A stretch of 64,000 nucleotides of DNA, taken from positions 1 through 64,000 of the forward strand of contig NZ_JACRSX010000002.1 in assembly GCF_014384985.1 (NCBI RefSeq), given 5' to 3'. This document shows positions 32,969 to 42,168 of this stretch, piece by piece (within the stretch, counting starts at the first letter, position 1; each line of letters begins with the position of its first letter). This DNA comes from Jutongia huaianensis (GTDB taxonomy: Bacteria > Bacillota > Clostridia > Lachnospirales > Lachnospiraceae). Both the position numbers and the translations under genes were made by a program. A model generated the notes under the pieces. The model saw nothing but the letters and a program-made list of their open reading frames with translations, was not told the origin of the DNA and ran no database searches.

Positions 32969-34708
32969 ATGAAACAGTGGATGATGAAAAAAAATCCCGC
33001 AGATCTGAAAAAGATTGCGGAAAGATATCATATATCAGAGATTTTAGCAGAGGTTCTGGTAAAGAGAGGGCTTTATGACTGGAACGCCATAGATGATTAT
33101 CTGTATCCTTCTATGGATAATCTGCATACCGCCCATGACATTTATGATCTGGATCTGTCTCTGGATATTATAAAAGAGAAGATAAAGCGGCACCAAAAGA
33201 TACAGGTGATCGGGGATTACGATGTGGATGGTGTGATGTCTACTGCGATTCTGGTGCTGGGACTTAGAAGGCTGGGGGCGGATGTGAGCTGGCGTGTGCC
33301 CCATCGGCAGAGAGACGGTTATGGTCTGCGCAGTTATATGGTGGAGCAGGCTCGCGAAAAGGGAATAGATACCATTATCACCTGCGATAATGGCATTTCG
33401 GCATGGGACGCTGTTGTCCGCGCCAAAGAGCTTGGAATGACTATGATCGTCACAGATCATCATGATGTTCCTTTGGATAATGATACGGGGGAGGAGAGAA
33501 TTCCTCCGGCAGATGCCGTAGTAGATCCTAAAAGAAAAGAGAGCAGATATCCATGGAGAGAAATGTGTGGTGCAGGATTGGTATATCGTCTGATCGCAGA
33601 GCTTTACGCCGGCAGGGAAGACGAGGAGTTTTTAAACGAACTTTTATCTATGGCTGCGGTAGCAACTGTCTGTGATGTAGTGCCGCTTCAGAGGGAAAAC
33701 AGAACGATCGTCAGCTGCGGACTGGAGTTTTTGCAGCATAGTACCAACAAGGGACTGGCTTCATTGATCCGTCAGCTGGATCTGAACAGGGCGGTGGATT
33801 CCGGCTGCATTGGATTCCGGATCGGACCATGTATTAATGCAGCGGGTCGGCTGGAGGATGCTTCTACCGGTGTAGAATTGATGCTTGAGGCAGATCAGGA
33901 GAAGGCGGATAAACTGGCGGGAGAACTGATCAGGTTGAATGAGAGCAGAAAAGATATTACGGCAAGGTCTACGGAACTGGCAGAAAAACAGATTGAGGAG
34001 GAAGGATATCTGAGCCGGAATGTTCTGGTGGTTTTTGTGGAGCAGTGTCCAGAGAGTGTTGCCGGGATCGTGGCGGGCCGGATCAAAGAAAAATATTACC
34101 GGCCAACCATGATACTTACAAGATCGGGAGATCATTTGAAGGGATCAGGACGTTCCATACCGGGATATCATATGCAGCAGGAGCTTAACGCCTGTGGAGA
34201 TCTTTTGCTGGAATATGGAGGGCACGCAATGGCTGCGGGATTTTCATTGGAGGAAAATAATCTTGACATTCTGAGAGATACTCTGAACCAAAGATGTACC
34301 CTGACCCGGAAGGAGCTGATGGAAAAGGTGATGATTGACCGGGAGGTTTCGCTGGCGGAGATTGATGGAAATCTGGTGCGGGAATTAAATTACCTGCAGC
34401 CGGTGGGAGAAAAAAACGAAGGAGCACTTTTTGCCAGACGGGGGCTGGAGATTTTGTCCGTAAAAATTCGCGGAAAAGAAGGACAGGTGGGAAGTTTTAT
34501 GGCTGTGGATCAGGGGAGATGCTATAATCTGGTGGACTTCCGGATAGATCAGTGTATGAAACGGGAAATCTGTGAAAAATATTCGGAACAGATGTGGCTG
34601 GATCTGATAGACGGTCGTGCCAGAGATTGTTTTATGGATATAATTTATATACCAAAGATTAACGAGAGATATCAGGAGCTGCAGTATACTATAGTTGACT
34701 GCAGGTAA
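32969..34708 (+). CDS. recJ: Single-stranded-DNA exonuclease RecJ
   Basis: A 579-residue 5'-3' exonuclease for recombination and mismatch repair. DHH-family motifs: GDYDVDG (82-88), ITCDNGI, VTDHHDVP, AAVATVCDVVPL and NAAGRLEDA; the DHHA1 domain ends with GSGRSIPGYH and YGGHAMAAGFSL, and an OB-fold-like C-terminal part follows. Start ATG 32969 with AAGGA ten bases upstream is preferred over a GTG six codons earlier. Standard short Firmicutes form without the B. subtilis C-terminal extension. Confidence 0.93.
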   Translation: MKQWMMKKNPADLKKIAERYHISEILAEVLVKRGLYDWNAIDDYLYPSMDNLHTAHDIYDLDLSLDIIKEKIKRHQKIQVIGDYDVDGVMSTAILVLGLRRLGADVSWRVPHRQRDGYGLRSYMVEQAREKGIDTIITCDNGISAWDAVVRAKELGMTMIVTDHHDVPLDNDTGEERIPPADAVVDPKRKESRYPWREMCGAGLVYRLIAELYAGREDEEFLNELLSMAAVATVCDVVPLQRENRTIVSCGLEFLQHSTNKGLASLIRQLDLNRAVDSGCIGFRIGPCINAAGRLEDASTGVELMLEADQEKADKLAGELIRLNESRKDITARSTELAEKQIEEEGYLSRNVLVVFVEQCPESVAGIVAGRIKEKYYRPTMILTRSGDHLKGSGRSIPGYHMQQELNACGDLLLEYGGHAMAAGFSLEENNLDILRDTLNQRCTLTRKELMEKVMIDREVSLAEIDGNLVRELNYLQPVGEKNEGALFARRGLEILSVKIRGKEGQVGSFMAVDQGRCYNLVDFRIDQCMKREICEKYSEQMWLDLIDGRARDCFMDIIYIPKINERYQELQYTIVDCR

Positions 34709-34723
34709 AGAAAATGATATGAT
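34695..34723 (+). promoter_or_regulatory. Promoter of the Ser/Gly-rich orphan gene
   Basis: TTGACT (34695-34700), 17 bases, TATGAT (34718-34723), overlapping the end of recJ. Confidence 0.65.
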
Positions 34724-34762
34724 ACAAAAATCAGAAGGTTTTGCAACGGAAAGGAGTTAATT

Positions 34763-35233
34763 ATGTCAGATATTTCAGCTGTTTCTTCATTGTCGGATTT
34801 GTCAAGAGATCTGTATTATCAGTATCTGATCAATCATAATTCTATGAGCACTATGTTTGATGCGCTTTCCGGTAATAGCGATGACTCTTCTGATTCATCA
34901 GGACTTACGAGTGCTATCGGTTCCGGGCTGGGATATGGCTTATCTTCTTTGAACAGCATTGAGGGACTGGATTCCCTGTATGGATTGTCCGGTGTTTCCA
35001 GAAGTGATGACAGTCTGTTGGGATTATCTCAGGGGATATCAGGATTTGCCGGTATATTGCAGTCTTATCTGAGTGCACAGACAACGCAGGCATCTGAAAT
35101 GGCAGATTCCATGGCAGCTGTTCTGGAGGAGGCAGCACAGACGGAGGATACGTCCAGTCTGACTTACCGGACGGTGCAGGAGGTTTATCAGTATTTTCAG
35201 GAGCAGAGCAAGAAGCCGGCTTCGCTGCTTTAA
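34763..35233 (+). CDS. Ser/Gly/Leu-rich protein of unknown function
   Basis: A 156-residue protein I do not recognise. It starts MSDISAVSSLSDLSRDLYYQ, has no signal peptide or membrane helix, and contains a low-complexity middle (residues 36-100) rich in Ser, Gly, Asp and Leu, such as SDDSSDSSGLTSAIGSGLGY. The last 60 residues look helical and acidic (EMADSMAAVLEEAAQ, VQEVYQYFQEQSK). It has its own promoter, a good ribosome site (AAAGGAG) and a strong terminator, so it is a real gene. It stands 1.3 kb upstream of mreB and the flagellar rod genes, and Ser-rich helical ends are common in axial flagellar or secreted proteins, but a link is only a guess. Confidence 0.75.
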   Translation: MSDISAVSSLSDLSRDLYYQYLINHNSMSTMFDALSGNSDDSSDSSGLTSAIGSGLGYGLSSLNSIEGLDSLYGLSGVSRSDDSLLGLSQGISGFAGILQSYLSAQTTQASEMADSMAAVLEEAAQTEDTSSLTYRTVQEVYQYFQEQSKKPASLL

Positions 35234-35300
35234 AATTAGAATATAAGTGATATGATACAGCATCATACATAAATAGATCATTGTATTGAATGAACAATAA

Positions 35301-35332
35301 AAGCCGTTCCGGATCAGGGACGGCTTTTTTTC
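35301..35332. terminator. Bidirectional terminator after the Ser/Gly-rich gene
   Basis: AAGCCGTTCC (35301-35310) and GGGACGGCTT (from 35317), 6-base loop, one T-G pair, followed by T-run to 35331; A-rich on the other side for the convergent gene. Confidence 0.85.
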
Positions 35333-35357
35333 TATAAAACAGTTTGCCAGGAGAAAC

Positions 35358-35825
35358 TTATTCGTGCAGAGTTTTTTTGATGGAATAACGGTAGCAGAAG
35401 GAAAGAAGCGTCTGGGATACATAATAAAAGACCAGCAGGATCAGGGGAACCTTTCCGAGAGGAAGATCATACCAGTATTCGTCCGGCTGGATCCATTGCC
35501 AGACTGCCAGAAGAACCAGTCCGAGAATAAAGCAGAAACGCTCGGAACGGTATCCGGTAAAGCTGAAATGATACTGCGCTATAATCTGTGGCATGGAAGA
35601 CTGCTTTTGGGCAGCTTCATTGTCCTGGGGGCGGGAAGTTTCCAGAATAAGATTCAGGAACGGAGGGAGAACCAGAAGAGCAGCCAGAGGATAAAGGGCA
35701 GCCGGGTAATGGATAAAATACAGAGGGAAAAGCAGGATACAGAGCATGTACCGGGAAACGCGGAGCGCGCAAAAACGGCTGATAATACGTTCTTCGTGGC
35801 GGATCTGGACAGTGGATGATTTCAT
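35358..35825 (-). CDS. Small multi-pass membrane protein, unknown
   Basis: A 155-residue protein starting MKSSTVQIRHEERIISRF at an ATG with GGGAGG upstream. It has about four hydrophobic helices (YMLCILLFPLYFIHYPAALY; PLAALLVLPPFLNLIL; FCFILGLVLLAVWQW; VPLILLVFYYVSQTLLSF), and short Arg/Lys-rich loops. I recognise no family. A frame on the opposite strand of similar length lacks a ribosome site and hydrophobic pattern and is a shadow. Divergent from mreB. Confidence 0.7.
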   Translation of the reverse strand: MKSSTVQIRHEERIISRFCALRVSRYMLCILLFPLYFIHYPAALYPLAALLVLPPFLNLILETSRPQDNEAAQKQSSMPQIIAQYHFSFTGYRSERFCFILGLVLLAVWQWIQPDEYWYDLPLGKVPLILLVFYYVSQTLLSFCYRYSIKKTLHE

Positions 35826-35938
35826 AATATTCCTCCCAAAATAATTCAATATGAATTAAGTGTAATATACATATTGACGGGAATCAATGAAGAATTATAA
35901 CTTTTTTATGAAAAATTGGCAGAAAATGAAAATAGTCT

Positions 35939-35966
35939 TTGAATTATCTGAAAAATGGTATATAAT
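35939..35966 (+). promoter_or_regulatory. mreB promoter
   Basis: TTGAAT (35939-35944), 16 bases, TATAAT (35961-35966) with an upstream TGG extended -10. The block 35951-35970 is identical to that before fba. Confidence 0.7.
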
Positions 35967-36040
35967 AGCATAGAATACGTTTATTTTTGTTACAAAACGG
36001 AAAAAATAGAGAAATAGGATGTAAGGAAAGGAGAAAACAA

Positions 36041-37036
36041 ATGGTTGGTAGTGATATCGGAATTGATCTTGGTACAGCGAATGTACTTGTATATATAAAG
36101 GGAAAGGGTGTTGTTTTAAGGGAGCCGTCAGTAGTTGCGTTTGATCGTGACACCAATAAGATCAAGGCGATCGGAGAGGATGCCCGTCTGATGCTGGGAC
36201 GTACTCCTGGAAATATCGTGGCAGTCAGACCACTGCGCCAGGGTGTTATTTCTGATTATACCGTAACAGAAAAGATGCTCCGTTACTTCATTCAGAAGGC
36301 ATGTGGAAAGACGCGTTTCAGAAAACCGCGTATCAGTGTCTGTGTACCGAGTGGGGTTACGGAAGTGGAGAAGAAGGCAGTAGAGGATGCTACTTATGAG
36401 GCAGGTGCCCGTGAGGTGGCGATTATTGAGGAACCCATTGCAGCTGCGATTGGTGCAGGAATTGATATTTCCAGACCATGTGGTAATATGATCGTGGATA
36501 TCGGCGGAGGTACAGCGGATATTGCCGTAATTTCTCTGGGAGGTACAGTTGTCAGCACATCCATTAAGGTTGCCGGCGATGACTTCGATGAGGCAATTGT
36601 TCGTTATATGCGTAAAACACACAATCTTCTGATTGGTGAACGTACAGCGGAGGACATTAAGATCCAGATCGGGTCTGCCTATAAGCGTCCGGAGGTTGTT
36701 TCCATGGATGTGCGTGGACGTAACCTTGTGACAGGACTGCCGAAGACCATTACAGTTACTTCAGATGAGACTATGGATGCGTTGAAGGAGATTACATCTC
36801 AGATCGTAGAGGCTGTTCACAGTGTTCTGGAGAAAACACCACCGGAGCTTGCAGCAGATGTTTCTGATCGTGGTATTGTTCTGACTGGTGGCGGAAGTCT
36901 TCTTTATGGTTTAGAAGAGCTGATCGAGGAGAAGACAGGCATTACTACTATGACTGCAGAGGATCCGATGACTGCAGTAGCAATCGGTACCGGTCAGTTT
37001 GTAGAGTTTTTGAGTGGTAAGCATGACGAGGATTAA
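36041..37036 (+). CDS. mreB: Rod-shape determining protein MreB/Mbl
   Basis: A 331-residue actin-like ATPase that forms membrane-bound filaments directing lateral wall synthesis. Nucleotide-binding segments are GIDLGTANVLVY, MIVDIGGGTADIAVISLGG and VLTGGGSLLYGLEELI. Start 36041 (MVGSDIGIDLGT) has AAAGGAG upstream; an upstream in-frame stretch lacks a ribosome site. It is not followed by mreC/mreD but by flagellar rod genes, a placement more typical of an Mbl-type paralog than of the canonical mreBCD operon. Confidence 0.93.
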   Translation: MVGSDIGIDLGTANVLVYIKGKGVVLREPSVVAFDRDTNKIKAIGEDARLMLGRTPGNIVAVRPLRQGVISDYTVTEKMLRYFIQKACGKTRFRKPRISVCVPSGVTEVEKKAVEDATYEAGAREVAIIEEPIAAAIGAGIDISRPCGNMIVDIGGGTADIAVISLGGTVVSTSIKVAGDDFDEAIVRYMRKTHNLLIGERTAEDIKIQIGSAYKRPEVVSMDVRGRNLVTGLPKTITVTSDETMDALKEITSQIVEAVHSVLEKTPPELAADVSDRGIVLTGGGSLLYGLEELIEEKTGITTMTAEDPMTAVAIGTGQFVEFLSGKHDED

Positions 37037-37135
37037 AATGATCCGGTGATCAGCCGATATATATTAAGAGAGACTGGCTGGATTTTGATCCGGTCAGTTA
37101 AAGTTTTCCGTAAAGCTTGTAAGAAGGAGGGGCCT

Positions 37136-37912
37136 ATGACAAGAGGTTTATATACTGCATATACGGGGATGTATAATGAGCAGAAAAGGCTGGATATTAT
37201 TTCAAATAATCTTGCCAATTCCGCTACGATTGGTTATAAGGAGGAGCAGGTGACCAGTCAGGCATTCAAAGAAATGCTGACATATAAGATCAGAGACCGT
37301 TCCAATGGTTTTGTAGATGAGCCTGTTGGAAATATGAGTCTGGGTGTCAAGATTGGTGAGACATATACCAATTGGGACCAGGGATCCTTACGGCAGACGG
37401 AGAATACATACGACATTGCAATTCAGGGGAAGGGTTTTTTTACAGTCCGCACGACCAATGCCAAAGGTGAGGATAAGACCTGTTATACGAGAAATGGATG
37501 TTTTACCGCTACGAAGGATGGTTTTATTGTGGACAGTGACGGTAACCATCTTCAGGGAGAGGGAGGAGATCTTCAGGTTCCTACCGATGCAGCGAGAATC
37601 GTGATCGATCAGGATGGTGCGGTGTATGCGGATAATGTTTATGTGGATACCGTTAAGATTACTGATTTTGAGGATTACAATTATCTCAAGCAGTACGGAG
37701 ATAATTTTTGGGAGACAGTTGACGGTGCAACTGCTGTAGAGGGAAACTCTTCTCTGCAACAGGGCTATACGGAACAGTCTAATGTCAATGTGATCGATCA
37801 GATGGTAGATATGATCACGATCACCCGTGCCTATGAGGCGGGACAGAAAATGGTCCAGACACAGGACAGCTTATTAAATCGTTCTGTCAATGACGTAGGT
37901 AAAGTAGGATAG
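37136..37912 (+). CDS. flgF: Flagellar hook-basal body protein, FlgF/FlgG type
   Basis: A 258-residue rod protein, secreted through the flagellar type III apparatus. It has the shared axial N-terminus (TRGLYTAYTGMYNEQKRLDI, then ISNNLANSATIGYK), the central GKGFFTVRT and CYTRNGCF segments, and the C-terminal coiled QMVDMITITRAYEAGQKMVQ. Being first of two paralogs and less FlgG-like, it is called FlgF (proximal rod). The ATG at 37136 follows GGAGGGG. No signal peptide, as expected. Confidence 0.85.
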   Translation: MTRGLYTAYTGMYNEQKRLDIISNNLANSATIGYKEEQVTSQAFKEMLTYKIRDRSNGFVDEPVGNMSLGVKIGETYTNWDQGSLRQTENTYDIAIQGKGFFTVRTTNAKGEDKTCYTRNGCFTATKDGFIVDSDGNHLQGEGGDLQVPTDAARIVIDQDGAVYADNVYVDTVKITDFEDYNYLKQYGDNFWETVDGATAVEGNSSLQQGYTEQSNVNVIDQMVDMITITRAYEAGQKMVQTQDSLLNRSVNDVGKVG

Positions 37913-37929
37913 GAAGGTGTGAATAAATT

Positions 37930-38748
37930 ATGATGAGAGCTCTTTGGACGGCTGCTTCCGGTATGAAAGCCCAGCAGACCAGCATGGATACATTGTCCAA
38001 TAACCTGTCAAATATCAATACTACAGGTTATAAAAAGGAAACGGCACGTTTCCAGACACTTTTATATCAGAATATCCAGAAAAAAACGATGGATTCAGAG
38101 GGAAATCAGAAACCGATCGGTGCTCAGGTTGGACTTGGTGTTAAGGTTGGTTCGATTGCAACCCAGTTTACACAGGGTTCCTTTACGACGACCAATGCAG
38201 CGTTCGACTTTGCAGTTGAGGGTGAGGGATTGTTTATGATCCAGAAGCCTGACGGTACACAGTGTTATACCAGAAATGGTCATTTTAATTTATCCAAGAA
38301 CACTTCAGGAGGCTGGTCGCTGACTACACAGGAGGGATATGCTGTTCTTGATTCTACCGGCAAGGAGATCAGCTTTGACGCGGATGTGGACACATCCAAG
38401 CTTCGATTTGATAATTATGGCGGCATCGGTTATGTTGGTGATGATGGCAATGCGCTTCCGCTTGGCATCAACATTGGAATGGCGCAGTTTAACAATACAA
38501 ACGGTCTGGAAAAGGTTGGCGACAGTTATTATGTGGCAACCGATGCTTCCGGGGATGCCCGTATAGAGGGTGACGATGCTGCTTTAAAGAGAAGCATTGT
38601 GAAAAACGGATATTTGGAGGCGTCCAATGTACAGGCTGTGGATGAGATGGTTGATATGATCGTCACACAGCGGGCCTATGAGATGAATTCCAAGGCCATC
38701 ACTGCATCGGACGAGATGCTTCAGCAGGCCAATAATCTCCGTTCATAA
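37930..38748 (+). CDS. flgG: Flagellar distal rod protein FlgG
   Basis: A 272-residue rod protein with MMRALWTAASGMKAQQTSMD, TLSNNLSNINTTGYKKETA, the EGEGLFMIQ and CYTRNGHFN segments, and the C-terminal GYLEASNVQAVDEMVDMIVT followed by QRAYEMNSKAI, diagnostic for FlgG-type axial proteins. Start 37930 has GGAAGG upstream, 18 bases after flgF. Polymerises to form the driveshaft linking basal body and hook. Confidence 0.92.
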   Translation: MMRALWTAASGMKAQQTSMDTLSNNLSNINTTGYKKETARFQTLLYQNIQKKTMDSEGNQKPIGAQVGLGVKVGSIATQFTQGSFTTTNAAFDFAVEGEGLFMIQKPDGTQCYTRNGHFNLSKNTSGGWSLTTQEGYAVLDSTGKEISFDADVDTSKLRFDNYGGIGYVGDDGNALPLGINIGMAQFNNTNGLEKVGDSYYVATDASGDARIEGDDAALKRSIVKNGYLEASNVQAVDEMVDMIVTQRAYEMNSKAITASDEMLQQANNLRS

Positions 38749-38792
38749 TTCATTTTTGGCGGGCGATAAGGGATAAGGAAGGAGAGACTTCT

Positions 38793-39131
38793 ATGAGTTC
38801 AGTTTTAGATGTGTCATCCCTGTATGACAGCTATTCCTCACAGCTTAGCAATGTAGCTGCAGGTTCTGCGTCAGATAAGATCAGTGGCGTCAGCAAAGAT
38901 TCTTCCGATGAGGAGTTAATGGAAGCCTGCAAGAGCTTTGAGACATATTTCGTACAGAAAATGATTGAGGAAGCAAAGAAAACCACGGAAAATGAGGATG
39001 AGCAAGGCGAATATACCAAGATGTTTGCCGATATGCGCAATGAACAGCTTGCATCCTCTATTACAGAAAGCGGCCAGATTGGTCTGGCACAGCAATTATA
39101 TGATAATTTAAAACAACAGTACAATTTATAA
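38793..39131 (+). CDS. Rod-binding protein, FlgJ N-terminal domain type
   Basis: A 112-residue protein with the FlgJ rod-binding/capping domain only: CKSFETYFVQKMIEEAKK, TKMFADMRNEQLASSITESG and IGLAQQLYDNLKQQ. The muramidase domain found in proteobacterial FlgJ is absent, as is usual in Firmicutes. Start 38793 follows AAGGAGAG. Last gene of the mreB-flg group; a terminator follows. Confidence 0.88.
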   Translation: MSSVLDVSSLYDSYSSQLSNVAAGSASDKISGVSKDSSDEELMEACKSFETYFVQKMIEEAKKTTENEDEQGEYTKMFADMRNEQLASSITESGQIGLAQQLYDNLKQQYNL

Positions 39132-39148
39132 TATTAAATACAAAACGG

Positions 39149-39177
39149 GCCGCTGTTTTTTTGCAGTGGCTTTTTTT
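39149..39177 (+). terminator. Terminator of the mreB-flgFG-flgJ group
   Basis: GCCGCTG (39149-39155) and CAGTGGC (39164-39170), 8-base loop, one G-T pair, followed by seven T. Confidence 0.8.
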
Positions 39178-39200
39178 GCTTTTTTTAAATGGGGGATGAA

Positions 39201-41447
39201 ATGGAAGAATTAGAAGGATACGTGGAAAACATCGTGTTTCGAAATGAAGAAAATGGATATACTGTGTTGCATTTGTCGCATCCGGAATGGGATGATGAGA
39301 TATGCTGTGTGGGATGCTTTTCCTATGTGGCGGAGGGACAGTATCTGGTGGTGCGGGGTGAGAGAGTTTTTCACAAAGAATATGGAGAACAGATCAAGAT
39401 GGTTTCTTATGAGGAAAAACAGCCGGAAGATTCCATGGCAATTGAAAAATATCTGGGATCCGGTGCAATTAAGGGAATCGGACCGGCTTTGGCGGCACGC
39501 ATTGTCAGGAAATTTAAAGAAGATACCTTTCGGATCTTTGAGGAGGAACCGGAACGGCTGGCTGAGGTCAAGGGAATCAGCATAAAGCTGGCAATTCAGG
39601 CGGCCAATCAATTTAACGAGAAGCGGGAGATGCGTCAGGCAATGATCTTTCTGCAGGATTATGGGATCAGTATGAATCTTGCCGTAAAGATTTACCGCCA
39701 GTATGGTCAGGAGATGTATGAGGTGCTTCGCACCAACCCTTATAAACTGGCAGAGGACATTTCCGGAGTTGGTTTTAAGATTGCCGATGAGATTGCAAGA
39801 CAGGCAGGATTTTATCAGGATTCTGATTTCCGGATTCAGGCAGGAATTATATATTGTCTGCAGCAGTCTACCGCTCAGGGACATTGTTATCTGCCCCAGA
39901 GAGAGCTGGTTGATGTGACAGCACAGCTTTTGGGGCTTGATCCGGCTCTGGTGGATTGCCATGTGGACGAGCTGTGTATGAATAAACAAATAATCTGTCG
40001 TGAGATTGGCGACCAGAGGTGTCTGTACTATGGCAGGCTTTATTACATGGAAATGAATTGTGCCAGAATGCTTTTGGATCTGAATCTTGATTTTCCCGTA
40101 AAAGAAAAGGAACTGGAAAAGAAAGTGAAAAGCATAGAGCGTGAAGAAAAAATTGAATTGGATGAAATGCAGAAAACAGCAGTTTTTCAGGCGGTTCAGA
40201 ATGGCGTTATGGTTATTATGGGAGGACCGGGAACCGGTAAAACTACGACGATCAATACCATCGTGCGCATTTTTGAGGAGGAGGGGATGGATATTCTTCT
40301 GGCAGCACCTACCGGCAGAGCGGCCAAGAGAATGTCGGAAACAACGGGATATGAGGCGCAGACCATTCATCGCCTGCTGGAAATGAACGGTGCGGCAGAT
40401 GGAGACGACAGAAGTGGAATGCATTTTGAGAGAAATGAACTGCAGCCTCTGGAAGCTGATGTTGTGATCATTGACGAGATGTCCATGGTGGATATTTATC
40501 TGATGCATGCATTGTTAAAAGCATTGGTTCCGGGCACAAGACTTATTATGGTAGGAGATGCCAATCAGCTTCCGTCAGTGGGACCCGGCAATGTACTAAA
40601 GGATATTATCCAGTCCGGTTTTTGCGATGTTGTCCGGCTGGAAAAGGTCTTTCGTCAGGCGGCGGAAAGCGATATTATTTTGAATGCCCATCGGATCAAC
40701 CGGGGAGAGCCTGTAGAGTTTCGAAAGGAAAGCAGAGACTTTTTCTGTCTGGAGAGAAGTCAGCCACAGGATATCATTAATGTTGTGATCCAGCTTATTG
40801 TCCAGAAGCTTCCGCCATATGTTAATGCATCACCGTATGACATTCAGGTGCTGGCACCCATGCGAAAAGGGGAGCTTGGAGTATTAAAATTAAATGAGCT
40901 GTTGCAGATGTATCTGAATCCTTCGATGCCGGATAAAATCGAGAAAGAATTTCATGGTGTGCTGTTCCGGGAGAAGGATAAGGTCATGCAGATCAAAAAT
41001 AATTATCAGATGAAATGGCAAAAAATCAATGCCTTTGGTGACACCTATGAGGAGGGAGAAGGGGTTTTTAACGGAGACAGTGGCGTAATACGCACCATAT
41101 CCACATTGACGGAAACGGTTACCGTAGAGTTTGAAGAAGGAAAAATGGCGGAGTATGACTTTAGTGATATGGAAGAACTGGAACTGGCTTATGCTATTAC
41201 GATACATAAATCCCAGGGAAGTGAGTATCCGGCAGTGATCCTTCCTCTGTTAAGTGGACCGAAAATGCTCTTTAACCGGAATCTTTTATATACGGCAGTT
41301 ACCCGTGCCAAAAAGTGTGTAACTATTGTGGGAAGCCGGCAGATGGTGGATCAGATGATCCGGAATATCAATGAAAAAAAGAGATATTCCAGCCTTTGTC
41401 AGCGGATACAGGAATTGGAGGCTTCAGATGCGGAGATGCTTTCGTGA
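39201..41447 (+). CDS. recD2: ATP-dependent DNA helicase RecD2
   Basis: A 748-residue SF1B 5'-3' helicase of the RecD2 type, not part of a RecBCD complex. N-terminal OB-like part (MEELEGYVENIVFRNEENGY), helix-hairpin-helix region around 80-200 (GAIKGIGPALAARIVRKF, GVGFKIADEIARQAG), Walker A GGPGTGKTTT starting at residue 341, APTGRAAKRMSE, VVIIDEMSMVD, VGDANQLPSVGPGNVL, and the C-terminal ITIHKSQGSEYP and YTAVTRAKK. Start ATG 39201 with GGGGGA upstream, four codons after an alternative ATG. Overlaps comFC. Confidence 0.95.
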   Translation: MEELEGYVENIVFRNEENGYTVLHLSHPEWDDEICCVGCFSYVAEGQYLVVRGERVFHKEYGEQIKMVSYEEKQPEDSMAIEKYLGSGAIKGIGPALAARIVRKFKEDTFRIFEEEPERLAEVKGISIKLAIQAANQFNEKREMRQAMIFLQDYGISMNLAVKIYRQYGQEMYEVLRTNPYKLAEDISGVGFKIADEIARQAGFYQDSDFRIQAGIIYCLQQSTAQGHCYLPQRELVDVTAQLLGLDPALVDCHVDELCMNKQIICREIGDQRCLYYGRLYYMEMNCARMLLDLNLDFPVKEKELEKKVKSIEREEKIELDEMQKTAVFQAVQNGVMVIMGGPGTGKTTTINTIVRIFEEEGMDILLAAPTGRAAKRMSETTGYEAQTIHRLLEMNGAADGDDRSGMHFERNELQPLEADVVIIDEMSMVDIYLMHALLKALVPGTRLIMVGDANQLPSVGPGNVLKDIIQSGFCDVVRLEKVFRQAAESDIILNAHRINRGEPVEFRKESRDFFCLERSQPQDIINVVIQLIVQKLPPYVNASPYDIQVLAPMRKGELGVLKLNELLQMYLNPSMPDKIEKEFHGVLFREKDKVMQIKNNYQMKWQKINAFGDTYEEGEGVFNGDSGVIRTISTLTETVTVEFEEGKMAEYDFSDMEELELAYAITIHKSQGSEYPAVILPLLSGPKMLFNRNLLYTAVTRAKKCVTIVGSRQMVDQMIRNINEKKRYSSLCQRIQELEASDAEMLS

Positions 41448-42156
41448 CCGGTTGCTGGACTATTTTTATCCTGCCAGATGCCCGGTGTGTGACAAGGCAC
41501 TTGTTGTTGGCAGAGATGGAATCTGTGAAACATGTACTGCGCATATCGAATATATCCGGGAGCCGAAATGTTGCCGGTGCGGCAAACCATTGACAGAGGA
41601 AGATGAGTTTTGCAATGACTGTAAGAGAAGAAAATATTCTTTCCGGCAGGGAAATGCACTGCTGCTTTATGATGGGATGATGCAGGAGTCTGTTGCCAGA
41701 TTTAAATATGGCGGCCGCAGGGAATATGGGCGTGTATATGCACAGGAGCTTTACCGGCATTACGGCAGGTGGGTCCGGCAGATCGGAGCCGGAATGCTGA
41801 TCCCGGTACCGGTACACCGCTCGCGCCTCCAGACAAGGGGATATAATCAGGCAGAGATCATTGCAAAACATCTGGCTGATTATTGTGGCATAGAAATGAG
41901 AAATGATATGCTGATACGGATCAAAGCGACACAGCCTCAAAAGGAGCTGTCTGCGGCAGAGCGCCTGAAAAATCTGGAGGGAGCTTTTCGACCCGGAAGA
42001 GGAACGGAAGTGTTGAATCGATTACCGGAGTGTGTTATAATTATAGATGATATTTACACTACGGGAAGCACACTAGAGGCTTGTTCCAAAGTGCTCCGTG
42101 AGATCGGAATTGATCAGATTTACTTTTTATGTGTATGTATCGGAAAAGGAAGTTAA
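41428..42156 (+). CDS. comFC: ComF family phosphoribosyltransferase-like protein
   Basis: A 242-residue protein with two N-terminal zinc-binding Cys clusters (ARCPVCDKALVV, CETC, CCRCGKPL, FCNDC) and a C-terminal PRTase fold whose PRPP loop is VIIIDDIYTTGSTLEACS. ComFC homologs take part in natural transformation in some species and occur broadly in non-competent ones; the role here is not established. Start ATG 41428 lies inside the end of recD2, behind TTGGAGG. yvyF follows 12 bases later. Confidence 0.9.
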   Translation: MRRCFRDRLLDYFYPARCPVCDKALVVGRDGICETCTAHIEYIREPKCCRCGKPLTEEDEFCNDCKRRKYSFRQGNALLLYDGMMQESVARFKYGGRREYGRVYAQELYRHYGRWVRQIGAGMLIPVPVHRSRLQTRGYNQAEIIAKHLADYCGIEMRNDMLIRIKATQPQKELSAAERLKNLEGAFRPGRGTEVLNRLPECVIIIDDIYTTGSTLEACSKVLREIGIDQIYFLCVCIGKGS

Positions 42157-42168
42157 GGAGAATTGTGT

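Noticed and set aside
35364-35819. 151-codon frame on the plus strand opposite the small membrane protein
   Set aside because: The minus-strand frame has a GGGAGG ribosome site and a regular hydrophobic pattern; this one has neither.
39210-40508. 432-codon open frame on the minus strand
   Set aside because: Antisense to recD2, whose helicase motifs are intact. The composition (His, Leu, Phe, Cys) is that of a shadow frame.
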